From an uncultured Alistipes sp. (GTDB lineage Bacteria > Bacteroidota > Bacteroidia > Bacteroidales > Rikenellaceae), in contig USCH01000024.1 of assembly GCA_900553175.1 (NCBI GenBank), forward strand, positions 1-23,319: 23,319 nt of DNA, read 5' to 3'. The notes under the pieces are model-generated. The model saw nothing but the letters and a program-made list of their open reading frames with translations, did no database searches and was not told the DNA's origin. Positions 6,381 to 14,713 of the stretch are shown in pieces; the stretch's first letter is position 1, and every line of letters starts with the position of its first letter. Position numbers and translations under genes: made by a program.

Positions 6381-9300
6381 GTGCGCAAAGGTACAAAAAT
6401 ATTGATAAAGGTGGTCTCCGCGACGGTTTTGTCGCTGATCGCCCTGCCGCTGCTGCTCTCGCTGCTGCTGTCGGTGCCCGCCGTGCAGAACTTCGTCGTG
6501 CGGCGGGCTGCGAAGGCGGTCTCTTCGCGGCTGGGCACGACGGTCGCGATCGGCCGGGTGGATGTCAGCCTGCTGGGCAAGGCGCGCGTCGAAGGGTTCT
6601 ACGTCGAGGATTTCCAGCGCGATACGCTGCTCTATGTCGGCCGCCTGGATGCCTATGTCACGGGTCTCGGCCTCTTCGGCGGCGGCATCCGCCTCTCCGG
6701 CGGCGAGATTGACGGCGCCCGGCTGTGTCTGCACGAAACGCCCGAGGGGGTGATGAACATCAAGCAGGTCGTGGCCCGGCTCTCCGATCCCGACCGCCCG
6801 AAGAAGGGCAACTTCCTGCTCTCCGTTTCCCGGGCTTCGATCCGGAACATGGAGCTCTGCATCGAACGCCTCGAACACCGCAATCCCCCCTACGGCATCG
6901 ACTTCGGCCATCTGCACGTGAACGATCTCGCGGCCCGCGTCGAGGATTTCACCATCGACGGCCAGACCATCCACACTTCGATCCTCTCCCTCTCGGCCCG
7001 CGAACGCAGCGGCTTCGCGCTCGACGATTTCAGCGGCCGGTTTTACCTGACGGGCGGGTGCCTGGGCTTCGACCAGGTGCACCTCTCGACGGCGCGTTCC
7101 GATGTCACGATCCCGTCCTTTTCGCTCGTGGGCAACTCCTGGGCCGATTACCGCGATTTCGTGGGCGAGGTGCGCCTCGACGGCGGTTTGCGCCGCACGA
7201 AGCTTTCGACCGACGATGTGGCCTATTTTTCGCCTTCGCTGCGCGACTGGCACCTCGTCCTCTCCGATGTCGACGTCGATTTCGCCGGCACGGTCGACGA
7301 CTTCACGGCCCGCGTGCGCTCGCTGCGCACGGGCGATGCGACGTCGCTGGCGGCCGAAGCCTCGGTCAGCGGCCTGCCCGATCTCGCCCGCACGCATTTC
7401 GACCTCGACCTCGAACGGCTGACGACCCGGGCGCGCGACCTCGCTCGTCTGGCCCGGAGCGTCGCGCACGAGGAGCTGCCCTCCGATCTGCTCGCGATGG
7501 CCGGACGTGCGGGGCGCATGGATGTCCGGGCCCGTTTTGCCGGCTCTCTGTCGGATTTCGATCTGCGGCTCGGTATGGCTACGGCCCTCGGCCGGCTGAC
7601 CGGAAATTTGCGGATGTCTCCCGCAGGAGGCGGTCTGCACCGGATGCGGGGCAGCGCCTCCGCCCGTCGCTTCGAGCTGGGACGCCTGCTCGGGCGGACC
7701 GATCTGCTGGGCGAAGCGACCCTTGCGGCCCGGATAGACGGCGCGGTGGGGCGCGGTGCGGCCGACGCCCATGTCGCGGGCGATGTCACGCAGTTCGAGC
7801 TCAAGGGCTATCGCTACGACTCGCTGCATCTCGACGGCCGGCTTCGCAACCGGGGTTTCGACGGCCGGATCGAGGCGCGCGACCCCAACCTCGATTTCGA
7901 CTTCCTGGGTGCGGTCGATCTCAACGATTCGATTCCCCGCTACGATTTCACGATGGACCTGCGCCGGGCCGACCTGGCCGCGCTGCACATCAATCCCCGC
8001 GATTCGGTTTCCGTGCTCTCCGCACGCGTCGCCGCCAATGCCGGAGGCCGTTCGCTCGACGATCTGAACGGCCGTATCGAGGTGCTCGACGCTACCTATC
8101 TGTATGACGACAAGTCGGTTTCGACGCAGAGCATCGTCGTCACGGGCGAAAATTCGCCCCACAGCAAGTTCATCGAGCTGCGGTCGGACTTCGCCGATGC
8201 CACGTTCCGCTCCAAGACCAGCTACCGCACGGTCTTCGAATACCTGCGCCGGAGCGCCTGGAACTACCTGCCTCTGCTGGGCCGCAGCGGGACGGACCGG
8301 CGGCAGGTGCCGCCCAAGACGGCCGTCGCCGACGACTATTCGCTGCTGTCGGTCAAGGTGCGGAATTTCAATCCCGTCGCCGATGCCGTGTCGGCCGGAC
8401 TTCAGATCGCCGACGGCTCGTCGTTGCAGCTGCTCTTCAATCCGGCCAGCGACAAACTCTCGCTCAAGGCTTCGTCGGAATACGTCGAACGCAGACGCCT
8501 CCTGGCCACGCGCCTTTCGGTCAACGCCTCGAACCGCGGCGATTCGCTCACGGTCTACGCTTCGGCCGAAGACCTCTATGCCGGGGGGATGCACCTGCCC
8601 CGCCTGTCGGTCACGGGCGGCGCCCGGCAGGGGCGCATGCAGCTCTCGACGGGCTTCGACGATACGCTGCGGCGCTTCTCGGGGCTGGTGAGCCTGCGTG
8701 CCAACGTCACCGACGAAGAGGGGCCCAACGGCCGCGAGGTCGATCTGCGGATTCTGCCTTCGCACCTGACGCAGGGCGACCGCACCTGGCGGATTTTCGC
8801 CGACCGGATCGCCATCGACACCGCCCGGGTGATCGTCGACCGCTTCCGGGTGCTGGACGGGGACCAGCAGCTGCTGCTCGACGGCGTGGCCTCGCGCAGT
8901 GCGGCCGATTCGCTCACGCTGCGTCTGCGCGACTTCGAGCTGACTCCTTTCGCCCGTTTCGCCGAAAACATGGGCTATTCCATCGAGGGCCGGACGAGCG
9001 GCCGGGCGAGCGTGAAATCGGTTTTCCGCCAGAGCGAGATTTCGGCCGACATTCTGCTCGACAGCGTGCGCGTCAACGGCATCGCCGCACCCTCCATGCG
9101 GCTCGTATCGCTCTGGGACTTCGCGCGCAACCGGGCGGGAGTCACCGTCACGAACCGCATCCGGCGCGATACGCTCGTGCGCGGGTATTTCGCCCCGGAC
9201 CGCAGGCGTTACTATGCCCGTCTGCATGTCGGCGACCTCGACATGGGGCTGCTCGATCCGCTGCTCTCCGGGGTGATCTCCTCGACCCGGGGGCTGGCTT

Positions 9301-10964
9301 CGGCCGATCTGGTGCTGCAGGGCGAGGGCCGCGACGCCGACCTGTCGGGACGGATCGATGTGAACGGATTCTCCACGACGGTCGATTTCACGCAGGTCGC
9401 CTACACCCTCCCGCGGGCGTCGGTCGCCGTGAGGAACAACCGTTTCACCCTCGCGGGAGCCCCGGTCTACGACCCCGAGGGCAACCGGGGCCGTCTGGAC
9501 CTCGACCTGAATCTGCAACACCTCTCCAACATCGCCTACGACGTGCGCGTGGCGCCCGAGCGGATGCTCGTGCTGAACACCTCCTCTGCGGACAACGACC
9601 TTTTCTACGGGCATGTCTACGCCTCGGGCGCCGCCCGCATCTCCGGCGGCAAGGGGCAGGTCGACATGGAGATCGCCGCATCGACCGACGAGGGGTCGAC
9701 CTTCTCGATGCCTCTCTCCGGCAAGTCGAACATCGCCTACGCCGACTTCGTGACCTTCGTCCGGCCCGATCCGACCGATTCGCTGGACGCGGTGGCGCGG
9801 CGCAAGCTGTCGTTCGAGCGCAAGCGGCGCCAGAAGTCGTCGGCCGCCAACCGGATGAACATCGCCCTGTCGCTCGACGTGCGCCCCAATGTCGAGGTGG
9901 ACCTCGACATCGCCGGAAACACCCTCAGGGCCCGGGGCGAGGGGGCGCTCAACATGCAGATCAACCCCAGCTCGAACGTTTTCGAGATCTACGGCGACTA
10001 CACGATCACCGAAGGGAGCTTCCTGCTCTCGTTGCAGCAGGTCATCAACAAACGCTTCTCGATCGAAAGCGGTTCGTCGATCCAGTGGACGGGCTCGCCG
10101 ATGAACGCCCTGCTCGACATCGAGGCCGTCTACCGGCTCAAGGCGTCGCTGCAACCCCTTGTGCAAGGCACGGCCGACAACCTCACGGCCGACCGTTCGG
10201 TTCCCGTCGAGTGCGTCATCCGTCTCGACGACCGCCTCTCCAATCCGGCCATCACCTTCGACGTGCGCGTGCCGGGCACCGATCCCGAGACGGCGGCCGT
10301 CGTGGCCAATGCCCTGTCGACCCCCGAGACGGTCGACACGCAGTTCGTCTACCTGTTGCTTTTCAACAGCTTCATGTCCGAGGTGTCGCAGAGTTCGTCG
10401 AACATCGGCTCTTCGGTCTCGGCCGCCACGGGGCTCGAATTCGTCTCGAACATGGTCAGCAACCTGCTCTCGTCCTCCGATCTGGGCATCATCATCCGCT
10501 ACCGGCCCAAGTCGGAGCTGACGAGCGACGAAGTCGACTTCGGCCTCTCGAAGAGCCTGATCGACAACCGGCTCTTTCTCGAAGCCGAGGGCAACTACCT
10601 GATCGACAACAAACAGGCTGTCAATGCCGGAACCATGTCCAACTTCATGGGCGAAGCCTACATCACCTACCTGATCGACCGCGGCGGTTCGCTGCGGCTG
10701 AAGGCCTTCACGCAGACCATCGACCGCTTCGACGAGAACCAGGGTTTGCAGGAGACCGGCATCGGCATCTACTACAAGGAGGATTTCAACAACTTCCGCG
10801 ATCTGCGGCGCCGGGTTCGGGAGCGTTTCGCCAACAGGAAGCGGCAGGAGCGCCGCCAGGCGCGCCTGAGCGCCGCGGCCGAACGCACCGAGCGCGACGA
10901 GGCCTACGATGCGGGCGACGGCGGAACGTTCTACGACGAGGAGGACGACGGCATCCGTTATTAG
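6381..10964 (+). CDS. tamB: TamB/AsmA-like inter-membrane protein (DUF490 C-terminal domain)
   Basis: This 1527-residue periplasm-spanning protein is anchored in the inner membrane by one N-terminal segment (about 9-33, LIKVVSATVLSLIALPLLLS). TamB relatives form a long hydrophobic beta-groove implicated in phospholipid movement to, or protein assembly in, the outer membrane. The N-terminal module PAVQNFVVRRAAKAVSSRLGT is typical of Bacteroidetes members. The middle is repetitive beta structure. The TamB C-terminal domain spans about 990-1465, with INPSSNVFEIYGDYTITEGS (about 1192-1211) and TQFVYLLLFNSFMS near 1325. The GTG start is preferred because it gives the usual Met-basic-hydrophobic opening. 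Length is normal for the phylum. It is followed after 34 bp by exbB; no tamA gene is adjacent. Confidence 0.93.
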   Translation: MRKGTKILIKVVSATVLSLIALPLLLSLLLSVPAVQNFVVRRAAKAVSSRLGTTVAIGRVDVSLLGKARVEGFYVEDFQRDTLLYVGRLDAYVTGLGLFGGGIRLSGGEIDGARLCLHETPEGVMNIKQVVARLSDPDRPKKGNFLLSVSRASIRNMELCIERLEHRNPPYGIDFGHLHVNDLAARVEDFTIDGQTIHTSILSLSARERSGFALDDFSGRFYLTGGCLGFDQVHLSTARSDVTIPSFSLVGNSWADYRDFVGEVRLDGGLRRTKLSTDDVAYFSPSLRDWHLVLSDVDVDFAGTVDDFTARVRSLRTGDATSLAAEASVSGLPDLARTHFDLDLERLTTRARDLARLARSVAHEELPSDLLAMAGRAGRMDVRARFAGSLSDFDLRLGMATALGRLTGNLRMSPAGGGLHRMRGSASARRFELGRLLGRTDLLGEATLAARIDGAVGRGAADAHVAGDVTQFELKGYRYDSLHLDGRLRNRGFDGRIEARDPNLDFDFLGAVDLNDSIPRYDFTMDLRRADLAALHINPRDSVSVLSARVAANAGGRSLDDLNGRIEVLDATYLYDDKSVSTQSIVVTGENSPHSKFIELRSDFADATFRSKTSYRTVFEYLRRSAWNYLPLLGRSGTDRRQVPPKTAVADDYSLLSVKVRNFNPVADAVSAGLQIADGSSLQLLFNPASDKLSLKASSEYVERRRLLATRLSVNASNRGDSLTVYASAEDLYAGGMHLPRLSVTGGARQGRMQLSTGFDDTLRRFSGLVSLRANVTDEEGPNGREVDLRILPSHLTQGDRTWRIFADRIAIDTARVIVDRFRVLDGDQQLLLDGVASRSAADSLTLRLRDFELTPFARFAENMGYSIEGRTSGRASVKSVFRQSEISADILLDSVRVNGIAAPSMRLVSLWDFARNRAGVTVTNRIRRDTLVRGYFAPDRRRYYARLHVGDLDMGLLDPLLSGVISSTRGLASADLVLQGEGRDADLSGRIDVNGFSTTVDFTQVAYTLPRASVAVRNNRFTLAGAPVYDPEGNRGRLDLDLNLQHLSNIAYDVRVAPERMLVLNTSSADNDLFYGHVYASGAARISGGKGQVDMEIAASTDEGSTFSMPLSGKSNIAYADFVTFVRPDPTDSLDAVARRKLSFERKRRQKSSAANRMNIALSLDVRPNVEVDLDIAGNTLRARGEGALNMQINPSSNVFEIYGDYTITEGSFLLSLQQVINKRFSIESGSSIQWTGSPMNALLDIEAVYRLKASLQPLVQGTADNLTADRSVPVECVIRLDDRLSNPAITFDVRVPGTDPETAAVVANALSTPETVDTQFVYLLLFNSFMSEVSQSSSNIGSSVSAATGLEFVSNMVSNLLSSSDLGIIIRYRPKSELTSDEVDFGLSKSLIDNRLFLEAEGNYLIDNKQAVNAGTMSNFMGEAYITYLIDRGGSLRLKAFTQTIDRFDENQGLQETGIGIYYKEDFNNFRDLRRRVRERFANRKRQERRQARLSAAAERTERDEAYDAGDGGTFYDEEDDGIRY
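6386..6393 (-). promoter_or_regulatory. candidate -7 element of tsaD, inside the tamB start
   Basis: TACCTTTG on the minus strand is a perfect TAnnTTTG box. Transcription would start near 6380 and give a 5' leader of roughly 70 bases for tsaD. No -33 TTTG lies at the right spacing. It overlaps codons 2-5 of tamB, so it may be coincidental. Confidence 0.4.
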
Positions 10965-10998
10965 GGAAAACGACAAATTTAAATAAACGTTTGAAATT

Positions 10999-11673
10999 AT
11001 GATGACATTTTTGCAGGCCACCGCAGAAGTGGCCATGACCGAGGAGACCCGCATGGGGCTGTGGACCCTGTTCACCAAGGGCGGCTGGCTGATGTGGCCG
11101 CTGCTGGCGCTGGGCGGCGTGACGATCTTCATCTTCGTCGAGCGCTTCCTGGCCATCCGCAAGGCCTCGGTGCTGGACATGAACTTCATGAACCGCATCC
11201 GCGACTACATCTCCGACGGCAAGATCGGCGTTGCGGTCAACCTCTGCCGCAAGACCGACACCCCCATCGCCCGCATGATCGAGAAGGGCATCGAGCGCAT
11301 CGGCCGTCCGATGAACGACGTGCAGACGGCCATCGAGAACGTGGCCAACCTCGAGGTTTCGAAGCTCGAGAACGGACTGCCGTTCCTGGCCACGATCGCC
11401 GGCGGCGCCCCGATGATCGGTTTTCTGGGCACGGTGCTCGGCATGGTCGAGACCTTCATGGACATGTCGGCGCAGGGCGGCACGGTCGATCTGGCGCTGC
11501 TGTCGGGCGGCATGTACGTGGCCATGGTCACCACGGTCATGGGCCTTCTGGTCGGCATTCCGGCCTATTTCGGCTACAACTATCTGGTGGCGCGCATCGA
11601 GAAGCTGGTGTTCCAGATGGAGGCCAATTCGATCGCTTTCATGGACATTCTCAACCAACCCGTTCAAAAATAG
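10999..11673 (+). CDS. exbB: ExbB/TolQ/MotA-family proton channel protein
   Basis: ExbB is the larger subunit of the inner-membrane proton channel that energises TonB. The 224-residue protein has three membrane segments: about 29-52 (GWLMWPLLALGGVTIFIFVE), 127-150 (LPFLATIAGGAPMIGFLGTV) and 168-195 (LSGGMYVAMVTTVMGLLVGI). A cytoplasmic loop of about 75 residues separates the first two, as usual for the family. Conserved family features are the GAPMIGFLGTVLGM motif and the TTVMGLLVGIPA motif. The ATG at 10999 is followed by a second ATG, and either could serve. Six bases separate it from exbD and tonB follows, so the three form a Ton module, probably read through from tamB. Confidence 0.93.
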   Translation: MMTFLQATAEVAMTEETRMGLWTLFTKGGWLMWPLLALGGVTIFIFVERFLAIRKASVLDMNFMNRIRDYISDGKIGVAVNLCRKTDTPIARMIEKGIERIGRPMNDVQTAIENVANLEVSKLENGLPFLATIAGGAPMIGFLGTVLGMVETFMDMSAQGGTVDLALLSGGMYVAMVTTVMGLLVGIPAYFGYNYLVARIEKLVFQMEANSIAFMDILNQPVQK

Positions 11674-11679
11674 CGCGCC

Positions 11680-12084
11680 ATGGCAATCAAACACGGTTCG
11701 AAGGTGGACAAGAGCTTCTCGGCCTCGTCGATGACCGACCTGATGTTCCTCCTGCTGCTCTTTCTGCTGATCGCCACGACGCTCATCAACCCCAATGCCC
11801 TGAAGCTGATGCTTCCCAAAAGCTCCAACCAGCTCAAGGACAAGGCGATGACCACCGTGTCGATCCAGCAGAGCGGCTCTTCCTACAACTACTACGTGGA
11901 GCTGGAGCGCGTCGACGGCATCGCGGGCGTCGAGCAGGCGCTCAAGAGCCGCCTCGAGGGACAGGAGGATGCCACCGTGTCGCTCCATTGCGACAAGACG
12001 GTGGCCGTCGACGAGGTGGTCAAGGTGATGAACATCGCCAAGGACAACGGTTACAAACTGATTCTGGCCACCGCGCCGAACTGA
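11680..12084 (+). CDS. exbD: ExbD/TolR-family biopolymer transport protein
   Basis: ExbD is the small proton-channel partner of ExbB. The 134-residue protein has one N-terminal membrane helix (about 18-38, MTDLMFLLLLFLLIATTL) with the essential acidic residue Asp20 at its start. The periplasmic domain extends from about residue 55 to the end, with HCDKTVAVDEVVKVMNIAKDN as the typical ExbD C-terminal element. It starts 6 bp after exbB and its stop is one base before the tonB ATG, so the three proteins are likely made together. Confidence 0.93.
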   Translation: MAIKHGSKVDKSFSASSMTDLMFLLLLFLLIATTLINPNALKLMLPKSSNQLKDKAMTTVSIQQSGSSYNYYVELERVDGIAGVEQALKSRLEGQEDATVSLHCDKTVAVDEVVKVMNIAKDNGYKLILATAPN

Positions 12085-12085
12085 C

Positions 12086-12775
12086 ATGCATTACTACGAC
12101 CCGAACGATCGGAAACCCCGCCGCTGGGCGGTTGCGGCCGCTGCGGCCTATGCCGCCGTGCTCGCCGCGGCTTTCGCGTGGGTGTCGTTCGACTTCGCTC
12201 CCGCGCTGGAAAAGCCGGGCGATACGATTCTGGTCGACTTCACCGAGCCGCCGCGCCCCGAGCCGCCCCGTCCGCCCGTGAAGAGCTCGCCGCAGCCCCG
12301 CGTCCATGACGTCGCGGCGCCCGAGGAGCGCACGGCGCAGGTCGCGGGCAACGACGAGGCGACCCGCACGCCCAATCCCAGGGCGCTGTTCCAGATGGCC
12401 AAGAGCGGGCCCGACGATCCGGCCGATGCCGGCAACCGCCACGCCCCCGAGGGCGAGGAGCAGGCTTCGGGCACGGGTCCGGGGCTCAACCCCGACGGTC
12501 TGGACCAGCTCGACAAGGGTTTGCAGGGGCGCGGTCTGGCGGGCAGCCTGCCCCGTCCCGCCTATCCGGGCAACAAGTCGGGCAAGATCGTCATCCGCGT
12601 GACCGTGGGGCCCCGGGGCGACGTCACGAGCGCCTCGTTCGAGCCGAAGGGGTCGACGCAGAGCGATGCCGAACTGGTCGCCGCGGCTCTTGCCGCCGCC
12701 CGCAAGGCCCGTTTCACGGAGAGCCGCGCTGCGGTGCAGGGCGGTACGATCACCTATGTTTTCCGAATGGAATGA
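12086..12775 (+). CDS. tonB: TonB-like energy transducer
   Basis: TonB carries energy from ExbB/ExbD to outer-membrane TonB-dependent receptors (SusC-like transporters in this phylum). The 229-residue protein has a short cytoplasmic basic segment, one membrane helix (about 14-35) and a Pro-rich stretch (EPPRPEPPRPP, 54-64). A long polar spacer follows, then a C-terminal TonB domain (about 150-229) with RPAYPGNKSGKIVIRVTVGP and VAAALAAARKARF. It starts one base after exbD. The receptor partner is not in the window, and Bacteroidetes usually carry several tonB genes. Confidence 0.88.
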   Translation: MHYYDPNDRKPRRWAVAAAAAYAAVLAAAFAWVSFDFAPALEKPGDTILVDFTEPPRPEPPRPPVKSSPQPRVHDVAAPEERTAQVAGNDEATRTPNPRALFQMAKSGPDDPADAGNRHAPEGEEQASGTGPGLNPDGLDQLDKGLQGRGLAGSLPRPAYPGNKSGKIVIRVTVGPRGDVTSASFEPKGSTQSDAELVAAALAAARKARFTESRAAVQGGTITYVFRME

Positions 12776-12785
12776 AGATTGAACG

Positions 12786-13304
12786 ATGAAAACAATACGA
12801 TGGATCTTGGTCTGCGCCCTCGTCTGCGGCGCAGGCGTGCGGATTTGCCGGGCGCAGGAGCCGGCGGACCGGGCGCAGCGCTCCGCGGAGGGGCGGCTGC
12901 GGGCGGCTGCGGCGGAGAGCGCGCAGCATCCGGCGGCGGACGATCCGGCCGTGAAAGGGCCTCTGCTGGTCTTCGATGAGACGACGCACGATTTCGGCGA
13001 CGTCGAACGGCGGGGCGGCGATCTGGTCCGCGAATTCGTCTTCCGCAACGAAGGGTCGGCTCCGCTGGTGCTGCTGCGCGTGCTGACCTCGTGCTCGTGC
13101 CTCAAGGCTTCCTTCTCCAAACGGCCCGTTGCGCCGGGCGGCGAGGAGACCGTGCGCATCACCTACGAGCCGCACAAGAGCGAGCCGGGCGTATTCAACA
13201 AGGTGATTCAGGTTTACTCCAATTCGGTCTCGGGCCGCGAAATCCTCACCGTGCAGGGCAATTCGGTGGACGGAGCGGGGGCGGACCGCCGCGGACGGGA
13301 GTGA
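12786..13304 (+). CDS. DUF1573 periplasmic protein
   Basis: This 172-residue exported protein has a signal peptide (about 1-23, ending near RAQ), a disordered Ala/Glu-rich stretch (25-56), and a DUF1573 domain from about residue 60. The diagnostic features are FDETTHDFGDVERRGG (63-78), a beta-rich VREFVFRNEGSAPL, the TSCSC motif (Cys103 and Cys105) and ITYEPHKSEPGVFNKVIQVYSN. DUF1573 folds as an ASH/immunoglobulin-like domain and its role is not established. It lies 10 bp after tonB, so it is probably part of that operon. Confidence 0.88.
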   Translation: MKTIRWILVCALVCGAGVRICRAQEPADRAQRSAEGRLRAAAAESAQHPAADDPAVKGPLLVFDETTHDFGDVERRGGDLVREFVFRNEGSAPLVLLRVLTSCSCLKASFSKRPVAPGGEETVRITYEPHKSEPGVFNKVIQVYSNSVSGREILTVQGNSVDGAGADRRGRE

Positions 13305-13357
13305 TACGAACGCGATCCTGCGCTCCGCATGATGCGGGCGTGCGATCCCAAAAACGA

Positions 13358-14713
13358 ATGAAAGAGATGTCTTCGCTTCTTTTCACCCATGCCACCGTGC
13401 TGCCGATGACGGCCGGTGACGACCGGCCCCGCACCTTCTGCGGCTCGGTCGGCGTCGCGGGCAACCGCATCGCCTTCGTTTCGGCCGATCCCGCCGCCGA
13501 AGCGGCTTTCCGTGCCGCCCATCCCGAAGCCCGGGTCTTCGACTGCCGGGGCAAACTCGTCATGCCGGGCCTTGTCGACACCCATTGCCATGCGGCCATG
13601 ACCCTCCAGCGCAGCTATGCCGACGATCTGCCGCTCATGACGTGGCTCAACGACCGTATCTGGCCTTTCGAGGCGCGCCAGACGGCCGACGACGTGGTGC
13701 TGGGCATGACTTTGGGCATTGCCGAGATGCTGCTGGGCGGCGTCACGTCGTTCGTGGACATGTACTACCACGAGAACCGCTGCGTCGAGACGGTCGCGCG
13801 GCTGGGCATCCGCGCCATGCTGGGCTGCAACTATTTCGATACGAATGTCGACGAGGTGGTGCCCCAGATCGAGGATGCCGCGGCGCGTGCCGCCGGGTGC
13901 GACCGCATCCGCATCGCCGTGGCGCCGCATGCGCCCTACACCGTTTCGACGGAGAATCTGCGCCGCGGCATGGCGCTCTCCGACCGTCTGGGGCTGCACC
14001 GGATGATCCATGTGGCCGAGACGCGCGACGAGACGGCGATCGTTGCGGAGCGCTGCGGCATGTCGCCCGTCCGCTACCTCGATTCGGTCGGTTTTCTCGA
14101 CGAGCGGACCGTTGCGGCCCATTGCGTGTGGGTCGACGACGGAGACATGGAGACGCTGGCGCGCCGCGGGGTCACCGTGTCGCACAATCCGCAGAGCAAC
14201 ATGAAGATTTCGAGCGGTGTGGCGCCCGTCGCGCGGATGATCGAGCGGGGGGTGCTGGTGACGGTGGCCACCGACGGCCCCTGTTCGAACAACGACCTGG
14301 ACATGTTCGAGGAGCTGCGCACGGCTTCGTTCCTGCAAAAATCCGTCACGGGCGATCCGCTGGCGCTTCCGGCCTACGAGACTCTGCGGCTGGCCACGGC
14401 CAACGGCGCCCGGGCCATGGGGCGCGCCGACGGCGAGCTGGGCGTGCTGCGCGAAGGGGCGCTGGCCGACCTGATCGTCATCGACTTGCAGCGGCCCCAT
14501 CTGCAACCCATCCACGATGTGGTGCCGAATCTGGTCTATTGCGGCAAGGCCGCCGATGTCGAGACGGTCGTCGTCGACGGCCGCGTGGCGGTCGAAAACC
14601 GCCGCATCGAAGGGCTCGACCTCGGGCAGCTCTACGCCGATGCCGCCCGGGCCGTGGCGCGGATCACGGGGCGGCCCGATTCATCCGGGTCCGGTCACTC
14701 CTCCCGCAGGTAG
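13358..14713 (+). CDS. mtaD: 5-methylthioadenosine/S-adenosylhomocysteine deaminase (amidohydrolase)
   Basis: This 451-residue metal-dependent amidohydrolase deaminates MTA or SAH to the inosine derivatives in sulfur and methyl-cycle salvage. Metal-site motifs are THCH (His76, His78), HVAETRDE (His218, Glu221), HNPQSNMK (276-283) and ATDGPCSNNDLDM (Asp306), the last being characteristic of the MtaD group. APHAPYT (189-195) is another group marker. It starts at ATG 13358, with a second ATG three codons later, 53 bp after DUF1573. The last ten or so residues (SSGSGHSSRR) are low-complexity and arise where the gene runs 19 bp into the convergent glgB 3' end. A guanine deaminase-like substrate is possible but less likely. 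Confidence 0.88.
   Translation: MKEMSSLLFTHATVLPMTAGDDRPRTFCGSVGVAGNRIAFVSADPAAEAAFRAAHPEARVFDCRGKLVMPGLVDTHCHAAMTLQRSYADDLPLMTWLNDRIWPFEARQTADDVVLGMTLGIAEMLLGGVTSFVDMYYHENRCVETVARLGIRAMLGCNYFDTNVDEVVPQIEDAAARAAGCDRIRIAVAPHAPYTVSTENLRRGMALSDRLGLHRMIHVAETRDETAIVAERCGMSPVRYLDSVGFLDERTVAAHCVWVDDGDMETLARRGVTVSHNPQSNMKISSGVAPVARMIERGVLVTVATDGPCSNNDLDMFEELRTASFLQKSVTGDPLALPAYETLRLATANGARAMGRADGELGVLREGALADLIVIDLQRPHLQPIHDVVPNLVYCGKAADVETVVVDGRVAVENRRIEGLDLGQLYADAARAVARITGRPDSSGSGHSSRR

Noticed and set aside
6342..11198. 1618-residue open frame antisense to tamB and exbB
   Set aside because: It has the same cause: a mirror of high-GC coding sequence with no recognisable domain and an Arg/Gly/Val-rich composition.
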